From NCBI GenBank assembly GCA_026418935.1, contig JAOAAJ010000081.1:1-64000 (forward strand): a DNA stretch of 64,000 nucleotides, in the 5' to 3' direction. Source of the stretch: Caloramator sp. (GTDB taxonomy: Bacteria > Bacillota > Clostridia > Clostridiales > Caloramatoraceae). Positions 25,169-34,677 of this stretch are shown here, one piece after another. A model generated the notes under the pieces. That model made no database searches and was not told the DNA's origin. It worked only from the letters and a program-made list of their open reading frames with translations. The first letter of the stretch is position 1. Each line of letters starts with the position of its first letter. The translations under genes and the position numbers were made by a program.

Positions 25169-26320
25169 TTATACATAGTTACATTCCTTTAATATTTTAG
25201 TTGCTCCTTCTAAATCTTCGTCTGCTACCATAACTACAGGTCCTGTACATCCCATACCACTTTCTGCATAAATTCCTTTAGCCCAAAGTGTTTTAACTGC
25301 ATTTTCAAGCTCTAAAATATCAATCCCTGGTATTGTTGAAGTAACAATCTTTTTAGCTGGGCACTTTACATCTTCAATACTTTTTTCATTTACTTTTTTA
25401 AATTTTTCAAAAATTTCCTTTACATTTAATGAGTTCAATTTCTTAAATTCTTCTTCGGATATTTTATTTATTTCGTTTTTAGCACAGGTTGCACAATACC
25501 TTAAGGCTTCACAAATAACAGGTGCACCAGATGCCCTGGATATTATGTTTATTAATCTACTATATCCTTCTCCAACTCCTGGTCCATATCCATAACCTAA
25601 AGCTTCATAATCTCCACCTGTTGTATATGCGGAAAAAATCTTCATCAATACATTTCCTGTAAGTGAATCTGTCACAATAACATCTGCAGAACCTGCCAAA
25701 ATGTCATTTCCTCTTAGTATAAAACCTCCATCACTTCTTATTGATGAACAAAATTCTATATCATACCCTCTATTTTTAAGTTCAACTAAAACCTTTTCAA
25801 CTTGTCTTGCTCCATCAACATTTAGTATTCCAACCGTTGGTCTTTTTATACCGCAGGCCTTTGCTGCAATTATCCCATACACTGCATTTTTCACCATTGC
25901 CTCAATTCTATCTGCTGATGATGTTCCTGTTGTAGTTGCAATAAATACTTCTTTTCCCTTTGCTGGTGTTATAATTCTTCCTACAGTTGAAACACCAATT
26001 GGGAAATTATAATGAAGAGTTACACATCCCTTTATCGTACCTTCATCTAATAGCTTTTCCATTACTTTATGGCATTCTTCTTCATTCTCTGCTCTAAAGC
26101 AGGTAAATCCCTCTACTTCACTTGGACCTATTAGCATAACTTCAAAATCACTATATTTATTCTTAGCAAGATGAGCTGCCTTTATTAATTCCTCTTCCCC
26201 AAGCTCACTTCCAAGTGTTGTTAAACCCATCTTTATTTTTTCATCATAATAACCTTTTTCTAAAATATCTGCTATATCATTAAATACTTCCGCTACTATT
26301 TTTTTAACATTTTGAGTCAT
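25169..26320 (-). CDS. grdD: Glycine reductase complex component C subunit alpha
   Basis: 383 aa; LTTLGSELGEEELIKAA, DVIVTDSLTGNVLMKIFSAYTTGGDYEALGYGYGPGVGEGYSRLINIISRASGAPVI; last gene of the grd operon. Confidence 0.95.
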   Translation of the reverse strand: MTQNVKKIVAEVFNDIADILEKGYYDEKIKMGLTTLGSELGEEELIKAAHLAKNKYSDFEVMLIGPSEVEGFTCFRAENEEECHKVMEKLLDEGTIKGCVTLHYNFPIGVSTVGRIITPAKGKEVFIATTTGTSSADRIEAMVKNAVYGIIAAKACGIKRPTVGILNVDGARQVEKVLVELKNRGYDIEFCSSIRSDGGFILRGNDILAGSADVIVTDSLTGNVLMKIFSAYTTGGDYEALGYGYGPGVGEGYSRLINIISRASGAPVICEALRYCATCAKNEINKISEEEFKKLNSLNVKEIFEKFKKVNEKSIEDVKCPAKKIVTSTIPGIDILELENAVKTLWAKGIYAESGMGCTGPVVMVADEDLEGATKILKECNYV

Positions 26321-26331
26321 ATAACCACCCC

Positions 26332-27867
26332 TTATTCATCAAGTAAGTGGGAAGCAAAATCCTTTAGAGCCTCTGCTACCATCTTTTTAACTTCATCTTT
26401 AGTTACTACTTCCTTTTTATCCTCTAAAGTTCCTGAATTTTTCTCAATTAAATAGGATATTCCATCAAATAGATTTGTCATACGGGCAAGGAAAAGACTT
26501 CCCTTTCCAACAAGCATCACTCTATTCATTTCACCCTTTATCATCTTATCCCTTGCAAAACCAAGTATTGGTACACCCGAAGGAACGTGCCCTTGTGTTG
26601 GTGCATATCCAACATATCCGTGATTTTTTACAAAATCATTTATTTGACTTCTTTCAAGCTGTCCTTTTTTAACAGCAAGAGCTGCAATCATCTTATAGTT
26701 TTGTGTAGGCACATCTCCTGCACCTGCTGGTTCTGTTACTTCAGGATTTTGCATCTCTGGTGCATACTTATCAACATCAGTAAATTTCAAATTTAATTTT
26801 TCAAGTGGTGCAGCAACAATAGCTTCAATTACCGCCTGTGGTGAGGCACCTGCACCTATTGAGTGTTTTCCTACTGAATCTGTTCTTATAACAGGATTTA
26901 TTCCATCATTTTCAGATACTAAAATAGCAAAGCCACCTAAAACATCCTCCATTATAGGCATTCCCTTTTTAACATGGTCACGACCATTCATACCAAGCTT
27001 TGCAGTAGCACCACCAGCAACAACAAGAACATTTTTAAATACTTTAGATTGAATTAAAGTTGAAGCATATAATAGTGCATGTGCTGGACCTGCACAAAAT
27101 CCTCTTACATCACAGCCTGTAGCATTTTTAAAGCCTGCTATTTCACCTATTGCCTTTGCGAAGTTTCCTCCACCTCTTTGATTCATATCTCCACAGGCTT
27201 CCTCTGAACACTCTATTATATAATCTATTTCTTCTCTTTTTACATTTGCCTTTTCAATAATATGAAGTGCTGCTAAGACACCTGAAGCCTTTACTGCTAA
27301 ATTTTCGGTTATAACGTGAGAAGATAAGTTAGTATCAAACTCGTGGGCTCTTTTTACACAACCTACTAATTTATCGTTTAGATACAAACCCTCTGCTACT
27401 CCATTTTCAACAAGCTTATTTATTTCATCTATTTCACTACCCTCTCCAAGTCTACCTGAAAGTTCCTTTAAATAATTGTTATTTTCAAATTTTATCTTTA
27501 ATTCTTGATTAAAACTCTTTTCCAATTTTACTAAATCAAAAACATCACAAACCTTCATAAGGCCATAAAACTCATCTTCAGGCATTATCTCTCCAAATTT
27601 TCCATATCTATTTGCATTTTTAAATTTTTTATTAAACCAAGGTCTTTCTATATTCGCTAACTCTTCGGGATCTATATTTCCTATGTAGGTTTGATTAACT
27701 GGATATGAAACTGCATCATCATAGCTTCTTAGATGATTTCTAATAACTTTTAGATACTCAGAATCTGGATTTGTCTCCCTTTCAAGGGTTTGTGTAGTAC
27801 CATTGTGTAAAACCATATCAGGAGTATGAACTAAAATATAACTTACTCCCCTTATAACAGGATACAT
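26332..27867 (-). CDS. grdC: Glycine reductase complex component C subunit beta
   Basis: MYPVIRGVSYILVHTPDMVLHNGTTQTLERETNPDSEYLKVIRNHLRSYDDAVSYPVNQTYIGN. Confidence 0.95.
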   Translation of the reverse strand: MYPVIRGVSYILVHTPDMVLHNGTTQTLERETNPDSEYLKVIRNHLRSYDDAVSYPVNQTYIGNIDPEELANIERPWFNKKFKNANRYGKFGEIMPEDEFYGLMKVCDVFDLVKLEKSFNQELKIKFENNNYLKELSGRLGEGSEIDEINKLVENGVAEGLYLNDKLVGCVKRAHEFDTNLSSHVITENLAVKASGVLAALHIIEKANVKREEIDYIIECSEEACGDMNQRGGGNFAKAIGEIAGFKNATGCDVRGFCAGPAHALLYASTLIQSKVFKNVLVVAGGATAKLGMNGRDHVKKGMPIMEDVLGGFAILVSENDGINPVIRTDSVGKHSIGAGASPQAVIEAIVAAPLEKLNLKFTDVDKYAPEMQNPEVTEPAGAGDVPTQNYKMIAALAVKKGQLERSQINDFVKNHGYVGYAPTQGHVPSGVPILGFARDKMIKGEMNRVMLVGKGSLFLARMTNLFDGISYLIEKNSGTLEDKKEVVTKDEVKKMVAEALKDFASHLLDE

Positions 27868-27904
27868 ATAATTACCTCCCATAAATTAAATTGCTTATCT
27901 ATTA

Positions 27905-27936
27905 AGTTCCGTTTAGGGAAAACCCTAAACGGAACT
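27905..27936 (-). repeat. Perfect 14-bp inverted repeat (stem-loop) between grdB and grdC
   Basis: AGTTCCGTTTAGGG-aaaa-CCCTAAACGGAACT on the plus strand; no U-tract on the transcribed strand. Confidence 0.9.
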
Positions 27937-27944
27937 CATATTTA

Positions 27945-29246
27945 TTATTCAAAAACTGTTTGTTCCTCAATAGGAGTCTGTAGTGCCTTTAATGCCTTTT
28001 CTACAAGCCTTCTTCTTAATGCCTTTTCATCTTCATAGGATAAATTGGGGTTTCCAAGTGGGTGAGGTATTGCAACTGTTGGAACTATTCTATTTGCACC
28101 AACAGTTTTTGAAATTGGAACAATTGTACACATATGAACTACTGGCAATCCTGCCCTTTCTATTTCCTTTACCATCGTTGCACCGCAACGAGTACAAGTA
28201 CCTCAAGTAGAGGTTAAAATTACTGCCTGCACACCATCCTTTATAAGTTCCTCAGCTATTTTTTGACCATACCTTTTAGCATTTGCAACAGCTGTTCCAT
28301 TTCCTACAGTTGAGTAGTAATATCTATGGAGGGAACCTATTTTGCCCTCTTTTTCAAGTTCTCTTAAAACATCAACTGGTAATACCCTATCTGCATCCTT
28401 ATTTGCATATACAGGGTCATATCCTCCGTGGGCTGTTTCATAGGTTTCACTTGTTAAATCAAATACACCTTCAATATCATATTTTCCAAATTTTGATGCG
28501 CTTGAGGATTCAATCTTATCTGGATTTCCCTTTGGAACAATACCACCAGATGTTACAAGAGCTATCTTAGCATTTTTTATATCAACTATTGGAGGATTTG
28601 GTTCTACTCTATCAAAATCTGGCATCTTAAACTCTGTTTTAAACTCTTCTCCCTTTATCTTTTTAACAAGCATATCAACAGCTCGTTTTGAACCTCTCTC
28701 TTGTGCAAAATAGTTCTTTCTAATTCCTCTTTCTATATATCCTTCTGTTTCTGGGGTTCCTATTTCCTCATTGTTTATAAGTTTTAATGCAAGTGCAGCC
28801 ATCTTTGGTATGGCATCCCTCATACCAACTGCACTATCCTTAGTGGAAATTATATAAATATCCTTTTTATAAAGATCAACACCTGGGTTTTCTATATACA
28901 TACCAGTTAAAACAGGTATATTTAAATTATCCTTAACATACTTACAAATACTACCACAAGCATTACCATACCTTCCTGCATTAAAGGCTGGACCTGCTAT
29001 AAATAAGTCTGGCTCATATTTTTTTATCATTTCAAGAATTGTATTTTTAGCCTTCTCTTCATTCTCTGCATAGTAGGAATCTCCACATATGATTGTTGCT
29101 ACAATCTGTGCCTGTCCTTTAAAGGCTGCATTTAGTGCCATACCAGGTCCTATAAATCCTTCCTTTACAAAGGGTTCAATATGTGCTTTTTCTTCTCCAC
29201 CAACCTGTCCAAAAAACTGATTTAAATAATGAACAACCTTAATCAT
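27945..29246 (-). CDS. grdB: Glycine reductase component B gamma subunit, selenoprotein (UGA/Sec at 28203-28205)
   Basis: ORF track split it into 28203-29270 and 27945-28175. Readthrough of TGA gives ...AVILTST-U-GTCTRCGATMVKEIERAGLPVVHMCTIVPIS..., the GrdB Sec motif. Start ATG at 29246 with GGGGGTGG RBS (MIKVVHYLNQFFGQVGGEEKAH). Confidence 0.96.
28176..28190 (-). promoter_or_regulatory. Bacterial SECIS-like hairpin for grdB
   Basis: Minus strand CGTTGC-GGT-GCAACG (perfect 6-bp stem, G at first loop position); begins at nt 16 counting T of TGA as 1. Confidence 0.8.
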
Positions 29247-29266
29247 CAACTCCCACCCCCTCAGTG

Positions 29267-29740
29267 TCAATCTTTATATTGGCTGTACATTTCTCTTATA
29301 GAACGTACTTCATTAGAAATCGCCTCAACATCAAGAACCATTTCCATCATTCCACACTGTTCATCATAAACAGCTTGATCACATTCATTTTTAATCTCTT
29401 CCTCAAGAATATGGTATACCCTAAGTCCTAATGAAACACCAGCAAGTGGTCCTGCATAGGTTGGGTCTCCTGCTGTAACTGTCTCTGCAGATAAACCTGC
29501 TGCCTCTGCCTCTGAACCTCCAAGAAGTACAACAACATTTTCTGCACCATACTTTTCAGTTAAATCCTTAACTCTTTGTTGGATCTCCAGATCCATTGCA
29601 CCTGCAGCCGTTCAAACAAAGCATTCAGTTGAAGCAAAAACTACATCTGCTCCTGCACTTTTTGCACATTCCTCAATTGCTGGTCCTGGAATACCATCTC
29701 TATCTCCTATAGCTATAACCTTTCTTCCCTTTAATATCAT
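29267..29740 (-). CDS. grdA: Glycine reductase selenoprotein A (UGA/Sec at 29612-29614)
   Basis: ORF track split it into 29612-29803 and 29267-29596. Readthrough gives [106 protein letters not shown]. Confidence 0.97.
29581..29594 (-). promoter_or_regulatory. Bacterial SECIS-like hairpin for grdA
   Basis: Minus strand GGATC-TGGA-GATCC (perfect 5-bp stem, G at second loop position); begins at nt 21 counting T of TGA as 1. Confidence 0.78.
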
Positions 29741-29753
29741 AGTATTACCCCCT

Positions 29754-31049
29754 TTAAAATCCTTTTGCTGATAGATAACCAAATCCAACTTCACTTGTTG
29801 CACCTGTTATCACCTGAATTTCTGCCTCTATTGAGCCATCCTCTCTAAGTGAGCCTGCAAATCCACCAGCTATAATATCTGCAGCCTCAACATGGCCAAT
29901 AATTTTCTTCATAGGTGGAAGTAAAATAAGTTCATTAGCATTTCCTGCAGTCACAACTGCATCTCCCTTTGGAGTTGAATCAGCAAGTGATTGTGATGCT
30001 CCATCTCTTCCTGCATACTCATCAGTTACAAGAACTGTTTTAATTCCTTTTTCTTCAATCTTATTGCAGTTCATTACAAGGTCTGCATCAGGGTTTCCAA
30101 AACCTTCTTCTGATATTATTGCTGCATCTGCTCCTAAGAACTCTACAAGTTTTGCAGTATAGTTTGATGACCTTTCCTTATCTGCAAGATAAACATTTTC
30201 ATTTGTAATAATACAGCCAATAAAGTTAATATCCTTTCCGTGTCTTTCATATAAATCTTCAATAATAGGATTATTCATATGAACATAGGTTGGGTTTTTA
30301 TCGCAGGCAGAAACACAGTTTCCACTTACGATTGCACCATCAAATACCTCTGTAGGATAAATGAAAGTAGGAATAATCTTCTTTGCATCAACACCATAAA
30401 CATAGGTATCGTGTAGTAACCCTTGGCTTTGAAGCATATACACATATACAACCTTTGGAAGGTGTGGATACATATTTACTTGTTCAAGAAGAGGAAGTGT
30501 TTCATAAACCTTTATTTCATCAGGTTCTACATTTTTACCTGCCCTACCAAGATAGCAGGCAGCCTTAAAGCCTACCATTCTTACTGCCTCTTCGTGTTCG
30601 TGCTGAGGTAGATTGTCAACAGGTTCACACACTAAAACAATATTGTTTGTTTTTGAAAATGGAGTATACTTTGCACCTTCTCCTGTCATATCTATTATGC
30701 CTTCTTGGAATCCAACTATTTTACCTGTTGTTACTACTGCTGCACCCTTTAATACATGTGTTCTTCCTGAACCTACTGTATCAACCTTTGAAATAAAACC
30801 TGGGAAAATTCCTCCCTTTCCCTCAACCTTAACTCTTGGTTCAATTACATCCTTTACAGGTATTATTCTTACCTCTTCACCTGGTTTTGCAAGTTCTACA
30901 TCAATACTTCTTAACCTTTCATCACCTGATACTTCCTTTAAAAGTTCCTCCTTATTGATGTACAAAATACCATTTTCTACTCTTGTTTCATCCGAAAACT
31001 GAACATCTTTTATAAATATTTTTCCAAGTTCAAGTCGCAATGCCTTCAC
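29754..31049 (-). CDS. grdE: Glycine reductase component B precursor (alpha/beta proprotein, pyruvoyl)
   Basis: 431 aa; [36 protein letters not shown]...; Cys-containing segment [32 protein letters not shown]. Confidence 0.95.
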   Translation of the reverse strand: MKALRLELGKIFIKDVQFSDETRVENGILYINKEELLKEVSGDERLRSIDVELAKPGEEVRIIPVKDVIEPRVKVEGKGGIFPGFISKVDTVGSGRTHVLKGAAVVTTGKIVGFQEGIIDMTGEGAKYTPFSKTNNIVLVCEPVDNLPQHEHEEAVRMVGFKAACYLGRAGKNVEPDEIKVYETLPLLEQVNMYPHLPKVVYVYMLQSQGLLHDTYVYGVDAKKIIPTFIYPTEVFDGAIVSGNCVSACDKNPTYVHMNNPIIEDLYERHGKDINFIGCIITNENVYLADKERSSNYTAKLVEFLGADAAIISEEGFGNPDADLVMNCNKIEEKGIKTVLVTDEYAGRDGASQSLADSTPKGDAVVTAGNANELILLPPMKKIIGHVEAADIIAGGFAGSLREDGSIEAEIQVITGATSEVGFGYLSAKGF

Positions 31050-31119
31050 CCCCTATAGTTTTTCTTATATTTTATTAATATTAAGAAATTTTTATCAAAA
31101 TAAGGAGACCTTGTCTCTC

Positions 31120-31446
31120 TTATTTACAAAATCTTTTAATCATATTTTCAATATCTTCAACAGTATTAATTTTGTCTGGAGTTAAAACCTCTGCCCTTTC
31201 TCCATTTACATATACTATCATTGTTGGAAGACCTAAAACCTTTTGAGCTATAGCAAGCCTTCTATTTTGGCTTGTATTTAAACTACAGAACTTAATCTTA
31301 TCTCCATATTTTTCTTCAAGCTTGTGAACATCAGGCATAAGTTCAATACATTTTTGGCACTTATCTCCCCAATAATCAACAAATACTGGCTTTTCAGCAA
31401 AGTTTAAAACTTCAGCTTCAAAATTATCCTTATTAACCTCTAACAT
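31120..31446 (-). CDS. trxA: Thioredoxin of the glycine reductase operon
   Basis: MLEVNKDNFEAEVLNFAEKPVFVDYWGDKCQKCIELMPDVHKLEEKYGD...; CQKC active site; start chosen by GGAGGGG RBS. Confidence 0.9.
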   Translation of the reverse strand: MLEVNKDNFEAEVLNFAEKPVFVDYWGDKCQKCIELMPDVHKLEEKYGDKIKFCSLNTSQNRRLAIAQKVLGLPTMIVYVNGERAEVLTPDKINTVEDIENMIKRFCK

Positions 31447-31456
31447 ACTACCCCTC

Positions 31457-32386
31457 CTATTTATTGAACTTTTCATTTATATATTCTTCTGCAGCAACAG
31501 CAGCAACAGCTCCATCAGATGCTGCAGTTATAACCTGTCTTAGGGTTTTCTGTACTACATCGCCTGCTGCAAATACACCTTCAACATTTGTTTTCATATT
31601 TCTATCGGTTAAAATATATCCCCTTTCATCCATTTCAACCTTCTGTTTAAAAAGTTCACTCTTTGGTTCAAGTCCTACAAAAACAAATACACCGTTTACA
31701 GCAAGTTCACTTACCTCACCTGTCTTAACATTTCTCAGTACAAGGGATTCTAATATTTCATCACCCTTTGCCTCTTCTACTACTGTATCCCAAATAAACT
31801 TTATTTTTGGATTATTAAAGGCCTTTTCCTGTAGTGATTTAGCTGCCCTTAAGGAATCTCTTCTATGTATTATAGTTACAGTCTCTGCAAACTTAGTTAA
31901 ATAAAGTGCTTCAGTTATTGCACTATCTCCTCCCCCTATTACTGCAACATCTAATCCTTCAAAGAAGTCTGCATCACAGGTTGCACAGTATGAAACTCCT
32001 CTTCCTCTTAGTTCAATTTCATTTTTAAAATTAGCAAGTCTATATTCTGCTCCTGTTGCGATAATAACGGCTCTTGACTTATACTCTTCCTTTCTTCCCT
32101 TTAAAGTTTTAATATCGCTTGAAAAATCAACCTCTACTATTTCGTCCTTTGCAAATGTAGTACCAAATTCCTCTGCTTGCCTTCTCATTCTTTCAACTAA
32201 TGCTGGACCTGTACAATTTTCAATAGAACCAGGATAATTCTCAAGCTCTGCAGTTGTTGCTGCTTGACCTCCAAACTTTTCCTTTTCAATTACTAATACA
32301 TCAAGTTTTGCTCTTGATGCATAAAGTCCTGCTGATAAACCTGCTGGACCTCCTCCTATTATTACAATGTCATAGATATGGCTCAT
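31457..32386 (-). CDS. trxB: Thioredoxin reductase
   Basis: GGGPAGLSAGLYASRAKLD; redox motif CATCDADFFEGLDVAVIGGGDSA. Confidence 0.96.
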   Translation of the reverse strand: MSHIYDIVIIGGGPAGLSAGLYASRAKLDVLVIEKEKFGGQAATTAELENYPGSIENCTGPALVERMRRQAEEFGTTFAKDEIVEVDFSSDIKTLKGRKEEYKSRAVIIATGAEYRLANFKNEIELRGRGVSYCATCDADFFEGLDVAVIGGGDSAITEALYLTKFAETVTIIHRRDSLRAAKSLQEKAFNNPKIKFIWDTVVEEAKGDEILESLVLRNVKTGEVSELAVNGVFVFVGLEPKSELFKQKVEMDERGYILTDRNMKTNVEGVFAAGDVVQKTLRQVITAASDGAVAAVAAEEYINEKFNK

Positions 32387-32400
32387 ACTATCACTTCCTT

Positions 32401-32790
32401 TCAATTTAATGCATTTTTTATTAAATCAAAATCAATTAAACTAAAATCCTCAAGCACCTTATCTGTATAAACGGGTGTTTTTTTACTTTTAATAAGCTGT
32501 TCAGCCTTCAATATGCTCTCTTCTATTATCTCAAGGCTTAATAAATCCACATCATTAAAACATTCCTTTGATACTGCAACAGATTTAAATGGTGTCTGAT
32601 TTGGTTTTATACTCCCCATTAGAGGATGCGTTAAAAGTCTATGTCCTTTATGAACATAATCCCTTGCAAACATCAATATATCTAAAAGCGAAGCCTCCTT
32701 CTTATACAAAACACTATATTTATTTTCTAAACTGCTTTTTGTTAGAGGATTATTTGTTAATATAACTGGTTTAAGTTTCAATACTGCCAC
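32401..32790 (-). CDS. grdX: GrdX family protein
   Basis: 129 aa; first gene after the glycine riboswitch in the grd operon; GrdX-like sequence and position. Confidence 0.85.
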   Translation of the reverse strand: MAVLKLKPVILTNNPLTKSSLENKYSVLYKKEASLLDILMFARDYVHKGHRLLTHPLMGSIKPNQTPFKSVAVSKECFNDVDLLSLEIIEESILKAEQLIKSKKTPVYTDKVLEDFSLIDFDLIKNALN

Positions 32791-32837
32791 CTCTTTTGAT
32801 GTTTAAATTTAATAGCTTTAAAGTTATTTTACAAATA

Positions 32838-32865
32838 AAAAAAGGATGTAGTTGCCTACATCCTC
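32838..32865 (-). terminator. Expression-platform terminator of the glycine riboswitch
   Basis: Minus strand GGATGTAG-GCAA-CTACATCC followed by TTTTTTTATTTG. Confidence 0.85.
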
Positions 32866-32867
32866 TG

Positions 32868-32990
32868 CCTCCACAGAGTTCTGTCCACAAATAGTACTTT
32901 TGCCTGAGAGTATCATAAAACTTGGCAAGCTTTACTTACCCCTTCGGCGCCCTTTTGGGTCTCTCCTATTTGCTTCATCCAGAATATTTA
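32868..32990 (-). promoter_or_regulatory. Glycine riboswitch (single complete aptamer)
   Basis: Minus strand GCAAATAGGAGAGACCCAAAAGGGCGCCGAAGGGGTAAGTAAAGCTTGCCAAGTTTTATGATACTCTCAGGCAAAAGTACTATTTGTGGACAGAACTC, matching the gcvT-type aptamer core (GGAGAGAC / GCCGAAGGGG / CTCTCAGGCAAAA / GGACAGA). Confidence 0.95.
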
Positions 32991-33089
32991 GTTCCTAATT
33001 TCATTATACCTAAATTATAGAAATTTTGCTATTTATTTTTTGAATAGTTTGAATTATAAAAACAAATAAAAATAGATGCTCAAAAGCAT

Positions 33090-33935
33090 CTATTTTTTAT
33101 AGAACCATATTCCAATAACTCCAGGTCCTGAGTAGGTTGCAACAACTGTTCCAACCTCAGCAAGAAGGTACTCATCAACATTTAGTTCGCCCTTTACCAT
33201 TCCTTCAAACTCAGCTAAATTTTCAAAGTCTTTAACAGTTCCTACTGCAAAAAACTCATCTTTATTAAAGTCCTCTTCTTGAACATATTTTATCATTCTT
33301 GTTAGAGCCTTCTTCATACCTCTTGTTTTATCTAAAATCTCTAATCTTCCTTCTGTTATATAAATAATAGGCTTAATATTTAAAAGCGTTCCTATGGCTG
33401 CTTGAGCACCTGATAGTCTTCCACCCTTTTTAAGATATTCTAACTTATCAAGTGCAAAGGCTACCCTTGATTTTGGTGCAAGTTCATTTAATGTATTAAA
33501 AATTTCTACTATATCTTTACCTTCTTCAACCATCTTTGCTGCCTTTAGTGCAAGCATACCTGTACCAAAGCTTACTGTTCTTGAATCTACAACATATATA
33601 TCTTCTGTTTCAAGCATATCCTTAGCAATAAGGGCTGATTGGTAAGTACCACTTAAGTTTGATGATATATGAATTGATATTATTTTATATCCTTCATCTA
33701 AAAGCCTTTTATACTCATCACAAAACCTTGCAGGATTAACTTGAGATGTTTTTGGTAGTTCGTCACCCTCATCAAGCATCTTTAATAAGTCATCTATTTT
33801 TAAATCTACTCCGTCATAATATGTCCTGTCTTTATAAGTTACTGTTAAAGGAACAACTCTAATATCGTATTTTTTAACAAGCTCTCTTGGAATATCTGCA
33901 GTACTGTCTGTAACTATTGCTATTTTATTCATCAT
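33090..33935 (-). CDS. DegV family protein
   Basis: KIAIVTDSTADIPRELVKKYDIRVVPLTV; SGTYQSALIA. Confidence 0.95.
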   Translation of the reverse strand: MMNKIAIVTDSTADIPRELVKKYDIRVVPLTVTYKDRTYYDGVDLKIDDLLKMLDEGDELPKTSQVNPARFCDEYKRLLDEGYKIISIHISSNLSGTYQSALIAKDMLETEDIYVVDSRTVSFGTGMLALKAAKMVEEGKDIVEIFNTLNELAPKSRVAFALDKLEYLKKGGRLSGAQAAIGTLLNIKPIIYITEGRLEILDKTRGMKKALTRMIKYVQEEDFNKDEFFAVGTVKDFENLAEFEGMVKGELNVDEYLLAEVGTVVATYSGPGVIGIWFYKK

Positions 33936-33944
33936 ACCCCTCCA

Positions 33945-34412
33945 CTATTTCATATTAGGAAATCCCATCTGCCTTAACGCTTCATATGCAACAATAGATA
34001 CTGTATTTGATAAATTTAAGGATCTTTCTGTTGTTTCTACCATAGGAATTCTTATTAAAGTATCTTTAAATATCTCTCTTACACTGTCTGGAACACCTGA
34101 TGACTCTCTACCAAACATTATAAAATCACCCTGTTTGTATTCAACTTCTGTATAAAACTTATCTGCTTTAGTTGTTGATAGATACACTCTTGCACCTTTA
34201 TTTACTTCAAGGAAATGTTCAAAACTATCATAATATACAACATCTACAAGCTTCCAATAGTCCATTCCTGCTCTTTTTAAATGCTTATCATCAATCAAAA
34301 AACCAAGTGGCTTTATAAGATGTAGTCTTGAATTTGTCAAAACACAAGTTCTTCCTATATTACCTGTATTATATGGTATTTCTGGCTGATATAAAACTAT
34401 ATTAAGATTCAA
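33945..34412 (-). CDS. trmL: tRNA (cytidine(34)-2'-O)-methyltransferase, SpoU family, TTG start
   Basis: LNLNIVLYQPEIPYNTGNIGRTCVLTNSRLHLIKPLGF...; RBS GGAGGG 7 nt upstream of TTG at 34412; ORF-track start at 34439 less likely. Confidence 0.9.
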   Translation of the reverse strand: MNLNIVLYQPEIPYNTGNIGRTCVLTNSRLHLIKPLGFLIDDKHLKRAGMDYWKLVDVVYYDSFEHFLEVNKGARVYLSTTKADKFYTEVEYKQGDFIMFGRESSGVPDSVREIFKDTLIRIPMVETTERSLNLSNTVSIVAYEALRQMGFPNMK

Positions 34413-34677
34413 TTTTATCCCTCCAAAACTACAAATCATACATTTTATTATACCAAGAGTCTAAAAAAAAAGTAAATAAAATTTAAGTGAAAACCAAAAT
34501 AAATAGATTTTTTTATAAAGAAAAAAACCTTAGTGACCAGTCAGTATAATTTTTATGTTAATTTAACTGCTAAATTAATTCATTTTTTCTATATGATGAT
34601 ATAATGATATTTATAGGAGTTATAATTCTTAATTTTATTTAATATATATTGAATAGTAAAGTATGGGAGGGGTTTGA

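Noticed and set aside
28203-28205. Frameshift/pseudogene interpretation of split grdB
   Set aside because: The break is an in-frame TGA at the known Sec position with a SECIS-like hairpin; both halves are in the same frame and intact
29612-29614. Nonsense mutation in grdA
   Set aside because: Same reasoning: CFV-U-TAAG is the canonical selenoprotein A motif
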